Below, in pieces: positions 1 to 5,125 of a stretch of DNA of 5,125 bases. A model generated the notes under the pieces. The model saw only the letters and a program-made list of their open reading frames with translations, ran no database searches and was not told the origin of the DNA. Numbering within the stretch: position 1 is the first letter of the stretch; each line of letters begins with the position of its first letter. This stretch comes from JBBKWQ01 sp037969115 (GTDB lineage Bacteria; Actinomycetota; Acidimicrobiia; Acidimicrobiales; Ilumatobacteraceae). Both the position numbers and the translations under genes were made by a program. The stretch lies in NCBI GenBank assembly GCA_037969115.1, contig JBBKWQ010000138.1, forward strand, positions 1-5,125. The letters run 5' to 3'.

Positions 1-80
1 GGTGCGCGGAGTTCGTCGAGGCGTCGTGACACCAACAGAACGTTAGGCGGCTGACAGGCGGGCGCGAGAGAATGACGGGA

Positions 81-1628
81 ATGCCGACCCCGGACTTCGA
101 TGCCGTGGTGATCGGGGCCGGGCACAACGGGCTCGTCACCGCCGCCTACCTCGCACGTGCGGGCATGTCGACGCTGCTTGTCGAGGCGCGGGACTCGGTC
201 GGTGGGACGGCATCGAGCGAGAAGTTTGCGGGCGCCACCGTCAACATCTGCAACTGCGACCACCTCACCTTTCGCACGACTCCGGTGATGCAGGAACTCG
301 GGCTCGCCGACCACGGTCTGTCGTACATCGACGTCGACCCCGCCCAGCACAACATGACGTGGAGATCGGCAGCATCCGGCTCGACCTGGTCCAGTCACCA
401 CGACGTCGACGCGACCCTCGAGGAAATCGGCCGAGTCGCACCTGGTGACGTCGATGGGTACCGCCGTTACGCGAAAGCGGCCATGCCGGCGGTGCGAATG
501 ATTCTCGAGGCTGCGAACGAGCCGCCGTCCGTCCGGGGACTCATCAGAATGGCGTTGGAGCGTCGCCTTGCCGGTGCGCCGACCCTGTTGCGATGGAGCC
601 GCCGGAGCGCGGCGGACGTGTTGCGCTCGTACTTCGACGACGAGATCGTCCGCGGACCGGGAGCCGTGACGGGGCCGATGGTCTGGGGCATCTCCCCCGA
701 GTCGGCCGGTTCCGGCCTCGGAGCGCTCGCCCATGCGATGCGCCATGTAGCCAAGGTCGGTCGCCCCGTCGGAGGGAGCGGTCAGGTCCCGAACGCGCTT
801 CTCGCAGCGTTTCTGGCGGAGGGTGGCTCGCTGATGACGGCCGCGAAGGTCACGGAGATCTGCTGCACCGGTGACCGCGTCAGCGGTGTTCGAATCGACA
901 CGGGTGGCGGTCAGCTCGAACTCGTGGCGGCCGCCAACGTCGTGTCGGCGTGCAATCCACACGACACGTTCCTGCGTTGGCTGAAGCATCCCCCTTCGGT
1001 CGCCGCCGACCTTGTCAGGCGTTGGCAGTCGGTCACGCACGCCGACGGCTACGAGTCGAAGCTCGACGTCGTGCTCGACGCAGTACCCCGACTGCGCCAC
1101 ACCGATCGGTCGCTCGGCCCGACAACGGTCATCGCACCAGATCTCGCTTCGATCCATCGCGGCCACGAATCGATCGACGCCGGCCGTGTGCTCGACGAGC
1201 CCGGCCTGCTCGTCAACGTCCCGACGCTGCTCGACCCGACGATGGCCCCCGACGGCCTCCACGTGCTCAGCCTCGAAGCGCTGTACACCCCATATGCGCT
1301 CACCGGAGGTTGGCCCGGCTCGCGCGAACCGCGACGTTGGCTCGAGGCGTTCGCCGGACTCTGCGAGCCGGGTCTGCTCGACTCGATCGTGGACTGGCGT
1401 GCCGTGACCCCCGACCGATACGAATCGGATTTCCACTTACCGGCCGGACATGCCGCAAGCTTCGCAGGCGGTCCGCTCGCGGCGTTCCGCAACTCGAACC
1501 CGGAACTGACCGGCTACGAGACTTCCGTGACCGGTCTGTACCTCACGGGTGCCGCAACATTCCCGGGTGCTGGCGTATGGGGCGCGAGTGGCCGCAACTG
1601 CGCCACGGTCGTACTCGCCAACCGCTGA
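81..1628 (+). CDS. CrtI/PYROXD2-type FAD-dependent oxidoreductase (phytoene desaturase-like)
   Basis: Predicted cytoplasmic or membrane-associated flavoprotein of the phytoene desaturase/NAD(P)-FAD oxidoreductase superfamily, 515 residues, a normal full length. Numbered from the start used here, an N-terminal Rossmann FAD-binding motif GAGHNG lies at 12-17 with the ribose-binding acidic residue E35 and a following VGGT. A GGSGQVP stretch near 231-237 matches the family's conserved glycine-rich motif. The C-terminal FAD-closing motif GAATFPGAGVWGASGRNC is at about 490-507. The ATG at 81 is preferred because the purine-rich GAGAGA at 66-71 is 9 nt upstream; the ATG at 72 would place it too close, and would add three residues. 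Substrate cannot be read from sequence. No phytoene synthase or other carotenoid gene is in the window, so carotenoid desaturation should not be assumed; a general PYROXD2-like oxidoreductase is at least as likely. Family confident, function not. Confidence 0.9.
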   Translation: MPTPDFDAVVIGAGHNGLVTAAYLARAGMSTLLVEARDSVGGTASSEKFAGATVNICNCDHLTFRTTPVMQELGLADHGLSYIDVDPAQHNMTWRSAASGSTWSSHHDVDATLEEIGRVAPGDVDGYRRYAKAAMPAVRMILEAANEPPSVRGLIRMALERRLAGAPTLLRWSRRSAADVLRSYFDDEIVRGPGAVTGPMVWGISPESAGSGLGALAHAMRHVAKVGRPVGGSGQVPNALLAAFLAEGGSLMTAAKVTEICCTGDRVSGVRIDTGGGQLELVAAANVVSACNPHDTFLRWLKHPPSVAADLVRRWQSVTHADGYESKLDVVLDAVPRLRHTDRSLGPTTVIAPDLASIHRGHESIDAGRVLDEPGLLVNVPTLLDPTMAPDGLHVLSLEALYTPYALTGGWPGSREPRRWLEAFAGLCEPGLLDSIVDWRAVTPDRYESDFHLPAGHAASFAGGPLAAFRNSNPELTGYETSVTGLYLTGAATFPGAGVWGASGRNCATVVLANR

Positions 1629-1654
1629 CGAATCCAATCGCTGCCGGAGGGAAC

Positions 1655-1666
1655 ACACGATCGTGT
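1655..1666. promoter_or_regulatory. Perfect 12-bp palindrome upstream of the S2P protease gene (candidate operator)
   Basis: ACACGATCGTGT is a perfect inverted repeat of two 6-bp arms with no spacer. It sits 27 nt after the oxidoreductase stop and 43 nt before the protease start codon. A weak -10-like TACGGT (1669-1674) or TGTACT (1675-1680) lies just downstream, so a protein bound here could overlap the -35 region of a promoter for the protease gene. No good -35 hexamer is visible. The palindrome is seen directly; the operator role is inference. It is too short and lacks a U-tract to be a convincing terminator. Confidence 0.3.
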
Positions 1667-1690
1667 CGTACGGTTGTACTCAGTGTCCAC

Positions 1691-1700
1691 GAGGAAGGGA
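1691..1700 (+). promoter_or_regulatory. Shine-Dalgarno of the S2P protease gene
   Basis: GAGGAAGGGA is strongly purine-rich and contains AGGAAGG-like anti-16S complementarity. It ends 9 nt before the ATG at 1710. It decides the start: the in-frame ATG at 1674 would lie upstream of this site and would add 12 residues with no family character. Confidence 0.7.
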
Positions 1701-1709
1701 CCACACACG

Positions 1710-2768
1710 ATGACCAACGGATCACTGAGCCTCGGCCGCTATTTCGGTATTCCGGTTCGCGCTCACTGGAGCATGGCCCTTGTCGCTGTGCTGTTCGGCG
1801 TGAGTCTTGCTGGATCGTTCGGCATCGTCGCCGGAGTCATCGTGATCGTTGCATTCTTCGTCTCGATCCTCGCTCACGAGTTCGGTCACGCGCTCGTCGC
1901 TCGCCGCTACGGGGTCCAGACCCAGTCGATCGACCTGTGGGCGCTCGGTGGGATGGCCCGCCTCGACCGGGAACCTCCCACGCCGCGCGCCGATGGCCTG
2001 ATCGCAGGCGCCGGCCCATTGGTGAGCCTGTTGATTGGCCTCGTGACGTTCGGCGGTGGCTACGTCATCGGATCGAATGCGATCGTCTGGGTCGGTTTCG
2101 TCAACCTCTTACTCGCCGTGTTCAACATGTTGCCGGGCGCCCCGCTCGACGGAGGCCGCGTGCTTCGGGCGGTCCGGTGGGCACGGACCGGCAACAAGTA
2201 CCGCGCACAGCGCGACGCGGGCAACGCGGGAAGAGTGCTCGGTTGGTGCATGGGCATCGCCGGTGTTGCCCTGATGCTGAACGGTCAGGGCGGTGTCTTC
2301 ATTGCGCTCACCGGCGTCTTCATCGCTGCGAACGCGAGGGCGGAGATCGCCAATTCCTACATCTCCGAGCGACTGGACGGCGTGAAGGTCCGCGACCTGA
2401 CGTGGTTCGGCGTGGCACACGCCGGATCGGACATGGACGCCGACTCGATGATCTGGCAGCGATCACGCCTGGGACAGGCCGGCGCTGTGGCGGTCGACTC
2501 GAACGACGACGGCGTGCTCGACGGCCTCGTGCTGGAAGATCAGCTGTGGGCGGTCCCGGCCGAGCAACGCGCGCTCGTGATGCTCAACAGCCTCATGATG
2601 CCCTTCAGCCAGACGGCGCAAGCCGGTCCGGACGACGATCTGTCATCGGTGCTTCCCCGCTTGAACCCGCTGCGTCCAGTGGTGACCGTGTGGAGCGAAG
2701 GCAAGCTGACCGGGATCATCCCGCCCAAGGCGCTCCAGCAGCGCTTGACTCAGGCTTCGACGACGTAG
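1710..2768 (+). CDS. Site-2 protease family intramembrane zinc metalloprotease (M50, Rip3-like) with degenerate CBS region
   Basis: Predicted polytopic membrane protein of 352 residues that would cleave transmembrane substrates within the bilayer, as S2P/RseP/SpoIVFB relatives do. An RAHWS segment (17-21) precedes the first hydrophobic span. The zinc-binding motif HEFGH is at 56-60 with E57 as catalytic base. LGGMARL (79-85) and AGAGPLVS (99-106) follow. The second zinc-ligand motif NMLPGAPLDGGR is at 139-150 with D147 as the expected third ligand. Hydrophobic spans are at roughly 22-54, 97-142 and 176-207. The remaining about 145 residues are soluble and resemble a degenerate pair of CBS domains (VRDLTWFGVA near 229 onward; a VVTVWSEGKLTGIIPP stretch near the end), the layout of the mycobacterial Rip3 group. 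All catalytic residues are present. Substrate is unknown and no sigma/anti-sigma pair is nearby. Its last 19 bp overlap the end of the convergent phosphoribosyltransferase gene. Confidence 0.92.
   Translation: MTNGSLSLGRYFGIPVRAHWSMALVAVLFGVSLAGSFGIVAGVIVIVAFFVSILAHEFGHALVARRYGVQTQSIDLWALGGMARLDREPPTPRADGLIAGAGPLVSLLIGLVTFGGGYVIGSNAIVWVGFVNLLLAVFNMLPGAPLDGGRVLRAVRWARTGNKYRAQRDAGNAGRVLGWCMGIAGVALMLNGQGGVFIALTGVFIAANARAEIANSYISERLDGVKVRDLTWFGVAHAGSDMDADSMIWQRSRLGQAGAVAVDSNDDGVLDGLVLEDQLWAVPAEQRALVMLNSLMMPFSQTAQAGPDDDLSSVLPRLNPLRPVVTVWSEGKLTGIIPPKALQQRLTQASTT
2727..2746 (-). terminator. Candidate hairpin after the phosphoribosyltransferase stop
   Basis: Read on the minus strand, AAGCGCT and AGCGCCTT flank a 5-nt loop, giving a stem of five continuous pairs plus two A-T pairs beyond a one-base bulge. 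It starts 3 nt after the phosphoribosyltransferase stop and lies inside the 3' coding end of the protease gene. There is no T-run after it. The structure is visible; a termination role is inferred and weak. Confidence 0.2.
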
Positions 2769-3247
2769 CCGTCGCGAGCCGCGATCGGCGGCTTGTCGGA
2801 CCACGGGAAGTTGATCCACAGATCCGTGCGCTTCCACACGTAGTCGCACTTCACGACCGAGTGGGACTTCTCGTAGATCACTGCGGTGCGCACTTCGCCG
2901 ACCTTGCCCTCGCAGAACTCCTCGACCGACTTGAGCGTGTTGCCGGTGTCGGCGACATCGTCGACGATCAGGATCTTTCCGTCGGACAGATCGACGAAAT
3001 CGGGCGCCGGCGGGAGGATGCGCGGGACGTCGAGGCGCTCGTCGATGCCGGTGTAGAACTCGACGTTCATCGTGTACACGTTCTTGATCGACAGGGCGTA
3101 TCCCATGGCGCCGCCGGGAAGCAGTCCTCCGCGGGCGATCGACAGGATCATGTCGGGCTCGTAGCCGTCGTCGGCGACCATCTGGCAGAGATCCCGGGTC
3201 GCCTGCCCAAACATGTCCCAGGTCATGATTTCGCGCGCGTCAGCCAT
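2750..3247 (-). CDS. Purine-type phosphoribosyltransferase (COG2236/Gpt-like)
   Basis: Predicted cytoplasmic type I phosphoribosyltransferase of 165 residues that would join a purine base (xanthine, guanine or hypoxanthine) to PRPP, releasing pyrophosphate. The PRPP-binding loop KILIVDDVADTGNTL is at 91-105, with the adjacent acidic pair D96-D97 and the TGNT phosphate-binding turn. ARGG at 38-41 is the pyrophosphate-contacting segment. WINFPW at 144-149 is a C-terminal signature of this predicted-PRT group. The ATG at 3247 is preferred: extending to a TTG at 3286 adds 13 residues of no family character, and a -10-like TAAGTT falls inside that extension. Its position downstream of a xanthine dehydrogenase subunit and P450 supports purine salvage but does not fix the base. 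Stop end overlaps the convergent protease gene by 19 bp. Family sure; base specificity unproven. Confidence 0.9.
   Translation of the reverse strand: MADAREIMTWDMFGQATRDLCQMVADDGYEPDMILSIARGGLLPGGAMGYALSIKNVYTMNVEFYTGIDERLDVPRILPPAPDFVDLSDGKILIVDDVADTGNTLKSVEEFCEGKVGEVRTAVIYEKSHSVVKCDYVWKRTDLWINFPWSDKPPIAARDGYVVEA
2777..2793 (+). terminator. Candidate hairpin after the S2P protease stop
   Basis: AGCCGC-GATCG-GCGGCT forms a perfect 6-bp GC-rich stem with a 5-nt loop, beginning 8 nt after the protease stop codon and followed by TTGT rather than a true T-run. It lies inside the opposite-strand phosphoribosyltransferase coding sequence, so the arms may reflect codon constraint alone. Weak terminator or 3'-end stabiliser at best. 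Confidence 0.25.
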
Positions 3248-3255
3248 GCGGAGCG

Positions 3256-3261
3256 AACTTA
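3256..3261 (-). promoter_or_regulatory. Candidate -10 element for a leaderless phosphoribosyltransferase transcript
   Basis: On the minus strand TAAGTT fits the actinobacterial -10 pattern TANNNT and lies exactly 8 nt before the ATG at 3247, so transcription would begin at or next to the start codon. There is no well-spaced Shine-Dalgarno in front of that ATG; the nearest AGGT is 13 nt away. A poor -35-like TTGCCG lies 19 nt upstream of the -10. Suggestive only. Confidence 0.35.
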
Positions 3262-3298
3262 CCTGCTCGTTTGCAACGGACGGCAACGATCGGTCGAA

Positions 3299-4600
3299 TC
3301 AGGTCCGCGGGGCGAGGGTGAGCGGCAGCCGGCCCGCTGCCCGAAGTGACGGAGCAACGATTGGTGTCGGTGGCTCAGGCTCGTTGTAGCCGAGGCGCCA
3401 CCTGGAGCAGATCAGTGCGAGTGCGATGCGTAGTTCGTTGCGGGCGAAGCGTGCACCGAGGCACCGACGAGGGCCGAGTCCGAATGGCAGGAATCCGGGT
3501 CCGTTTCCGGGAATGTGTCGGGATGGGTCGAACGTGCTGGGATCGTCCCACACCTCGGCGGACCGCTGGATGGCGTACACCGGAATCATCACCACAGTCC
3601 CTCGGCGGATTCGCTCTGCTCCGATGTGCGTCGCTCGCTTCGCGGAACGCACGATCGAGATGCCGGCGGGATACAACCGAAGAATTTCGTCGACGACATC
3701 GCCGGTTCGTCGCATCTCCGCGACCCGGACCGAGAGTGCCGGGTCCGTCGGATCGAGCCCTGCGGCCTCGGCCGCGACAGCGTCCTGGACATCAGGTCGG
3801 AGGGACAGTTCGTAGAGCGCCCAGCTCAGGGCGGACGCCGTCGTCTCGTGGCCGGCGAACATGAACCCGGTGCACTCGTCGAGAATGGACTCGTCGCTCA
3901 ACTGGTGGGTTCCGGCCTGTTGCGCTTGCAGCAGGCGACCGAGAATGTCGACGGAGTCGCCCGCTTGCGTGCGTCGGTATTCCATCAACTGCTCGATGGA
4001 GCGCCTGAGCCGCGCCTTCGAAGTCTTGAGACTTCGGTTTCGGCCCGTCGGAGCGAACGCCGGGAGTGAAGCAGGCCGGTTGAATTTGAACGTGATCCAC
4101 TCCAGGATCTCTTCGAAGTCGCGCCGCACCGACACGGCCAGTTCTTCGGTCTCCTCGTTTGTCCCGAGCAGGGTGCGGAGCGCGATCCGGATCGTCAGAT
4201 CATTCATGGCGGCCTGGACGTCGACTTCGCCGGGTTCCCACGCCTCGATGACCTCCGACACCGTCGAGGCCATCGTCGCGGTCAACGCGTTGACCTGATG
4301 CACACCGAACGAGGGGGCAACCGGCTGACGCCGAGACCGCCAGGCATCGCCGTCAGTTGTGAACAGGTTCTCGCCGAGTCCACCTTCGATGACCCGTCGA
4401 ATCATCCACGGTTTGCGGTACGAATCGGCGTCGGCGACGAGCACCTCACTGGCGGTCGCGAACGACTGGGCAACGACGAACGGAACTCCAAACCTGGCCC
4501 TCGACAACTCAGCGTCGCATGGAAGGAGCTCCATCGCCGCGAGCATGTCCGTCCGCGCGGCCTTCGCCAGAGCGAACAGATCGAGCCGGGTCACAATCAC
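3299..4600 (-). CDS. Cytochrome P450 monooxygenase (soluble, bacterial)
   Basis: Complete heme-thiolate monooxygenase of 433 residues, a usual length for a bacterial P450, with no N-terminal membrane anchor, so probably cytosolic and dependent on separate ferredoxin and reductase partners, neither of which is in the window. The C-helix motif WRSRR is at 87-91. The I-helix oxygen-activation motif AGHETT is at 249-254, with E252 and T253 in the acid-alcohol positions. The K-helix ExxR is EILR at 305-308. The PERF-type segment FDPSRH is at 357-362. The heme loop FGLGPRRCLG is at 373-382 with C380 as axial ligand. All hallmark residues are intact. The start is a GTG supported by GAGG 7 nt upstream; a second GTG two codons in is less well spaced. 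The AGHETT I-helix recalls fatty-acid or terpenoid/steroid-type bacterial P450s, but substrate is not deducible. It follows the pucD-like gene by 9 nt, implying co-transcription and probably coupled translation. Confidence 0.95.
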   Translation of the reverse strand: MIVTRLDLFALAKAARTDMLAAMELLPCDAELSRARFGVPFVVAQSFATASEVLVADADSYRKPWMIRRVIEGGLGENLFTTDGDAWRSRRQPVAPSFGVHQVNALTATMASTVSEVIEAWEPGEVDVQAAMNDLTIRIALRTLLGTNEETEELAVSVRRDFEEILEWITFKFNRPASLPAFAPTGRNRSLKTSKARLRRSIEQLMEYRRTQAGDSVDILGRLLQAQQAGTHQLSDESILDECTGFMFAGHETTASALSWALYELSLRPDVQDAVAAEAAGLDPTDPALSVRVAEMRRTGDVVDEILRLYPAGISIVRSAKRATHIGAERIRRGTVVMIPVYAIQRSAEVWDDPSTFDPSRHIPGNGPGFLPFGLGPRRCLGARFARNELRIALALICSRWRLGYNEPEPPTPIVAPSLRAAGRLPLTLAPRT

Positions 4601-4607
4601 GCACTGG

Positions 4608-4611
4608 CCTC
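4608..4611 (-). promoter_or_regulatory. Shine-Dalgarno of the P450 gene, overlapping the pucD-like stop codon
   Basis: On the minus strand the upstream stop and ribosome site merge as TGAGG, so GAGG shares its first two bases with TGA. It sits 7 nt before the GTG at 4600 and therefore selects that start over the GTG at 4594. The overlap is the classic arrangement for translational coupling between adjacent operon genes. Confidence 0.6.
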
Positions 4612-5125
4612 AGAGACAAATGTCCGACGGGCGAACGGGAACGCGGTTGAGGGGTCGTTCAGCTCCTGCTTGGCGCAGAGCGTCACGGATCGCAGCGACG
4701 ATCGCCGGGGTGGAGGAGATGCACGGGGGTTCGCCGACGCCCTTGGCTCCCAACGGAGCGTGCGGGTCCGGTTGTTCGATCAGCGTGGCCACCACAGGTG
4801 GCATGTCGAGGAAGGTCGGGAGGAGATAGTCCGTGAAGTTGGGGTTTCGGATCACACCGTCGATTTGAATGATCTCTTCCATGAGCGCAAGTCCAAGACC
4901 TTGGGCGATGCCACCTTCGATCTGACCGGTGACCGACAGCGGGTTGAGCGCGTTGCCGACGTCTTGCGCCGTGGCGATCTGGACGACCTTGACGAGCCCG
5001 AGTTCAGGATCGACATCGACCACCGCTCGATGGGCCACGAACGCGAACGCGGTATGGCAATTGCCCTGTCCGTTCTCGTCCAGATCCTCCGTCTGGGGGT
5101 GGTGGTACTCGACGGTTTCGTCGAT
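4610..5125 (-). CDS. pucD: Xanthine dehydrogenase molybdopterin-binding subunit (PucD-like), 3' part
   Basis: C-terminal 171 residues of the large molybdenum-cofactor subunit of xanthine dehydrogenase, which hydroxylates hypoxanthine and xanthine to urate. The reading frame stays open to the window edge (5125), so the true start lies outside; the GTG at 5038 is internal and not a start. Fragment landmarks: AHRAVVDVDPELGL at 31-44, AQDVGNALNP at 53-62, GQIEGGIAQGLG at 67-78 (cofactor-binding glycine-rich segment), and GAKGVGEP at 126-133, where E132 is the catalytic glutamate that activates the Mo-OH base. The C-terminal RVPVRPSDI closes the domain in the usual way. These match the actinobacterial/Bacillus D-subunit type rather than CO dehydrogenase CoxL, whose active-site motif differs. 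The FAD and 2Fe-2S subunits would be expected further upstream, to the right. Related purine or heterocycle hydroxylases remain possible. Confidence 0.88.
   Translation of the reverse strand: MDETVEYHHPQTEDLDENGQGNCHTAFAFVAHRAVVDVDPELGLVKVVQIATAQDVGNALNPLSVTGQIEGGIAQGLGLALMEEIIQIDGVIRNPNFTDYLLPTFLDMPPVVATLIEQPDPHAPLGAKGVGEPPCISSTPAIVAAIRDALRQAGAERPLNRVPVRPSDICL

Noticed and set aside
3..29. Possible tail of an upstream plus-strand gene (last residues CAEFVEAS before TGA)
   Set aside because: Eight codons are too few to tell a real C-terminus from chance; all three plus frames close within the first 54 bases. The first 80 bases hold no other convincing feature.
1674..1709. N-terminal extension of the protease from the ATG at 1674
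   Set aside because: The strong Shine-Dalgarno at 1691-1700 lies inside this extension and points to the ATG at 1710; the extra residues match nothing in the family.
950..3349. A 799-residue open reading frame on the plus strand running across three genes
   Set aside because: It is extremely arginine-rich and low in family-like character, is out of frame with the oxidoreductase and protease genes, and crosses the convergent phosphoribosyltransferase. It is a GC-rich shadow frame lacking stops.
3861..4829. Plus-strand open frames of 145 and 156 residues opposite the P450 and pucD-like genes
   Set aside because: They are antisense to genes with full sets of family motifs, show no recognisable domain, and reflect third-position GC bias.
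4610..5038. A self-standing 142-residue protein starting at the GTG at 5038
   Set aside because: The same frame continues open to the window edge with residues typical of the xanthine dehydrogenase D subunit, so this is the end of a larger gene rather than a small one.

Overview
The window is a GC-rich, densely coding stretch of bacterial chromosome with five recognisable genes in two converging groups. The coding style suggests a high-GC actinobacterium: GC-rich third positions, GTG starts and a possible leaderless promoter. The xanthine dehydrogenase subunit is of the D type seen in actinobacterial and Bacillus purine catabolism. An Acidimicrobiia-like host is a guess from protein style only. 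No mobile element, CRISPR array, tRNA or rRNA is visible.

Left half, plus strand. A CrtI/PYROXD2-type FAD-dependent oxidoreductase (81-1628) is followed after about 80 bp by a site-2-protease-type membrane metallopeptidase of the Rip3 style, with a degenerate C-terminal CBS region (1710-2768). The gap between them holds a perfect 12-bp palindrome and a strong Shine-Dalgarno sequence.

Right half, minus strand, read from right to left. The 3' end of a molybdopterin-binding xanthine dehydrogenase subunit (pucD-like, cut by the window edge at 5125) is followed after only 9 nt by a complete soluble cytochrome P450 (4600-3299). The P450 Shine-Dalgarno overlaps the pucD stop codon. A purine-type phosphoribosyltransferase (3247-2750) follows, possibly from its own leaderless promoter. 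The stop ends of the phosphoribosyltransferase and the protease genes overlap by 19 bp.

How the genes may work together: xanthine dehydrogenase oxidises hypoxanthine and xanthine towards urate, while the phosphoribosyltransferase would return purine bases to the nucleotide pool, so the two sit at the branch between purine degradation and salvage. The P450 tightly joined to pucD is the odd member, with no obvious job in that pathway, and is the observation most worth following. The plus-strand pair has no evident link to purines. Nothing here amounts to a clearly new system. The genes belong to known families, and the novelty, if any, lies in their arrangement.
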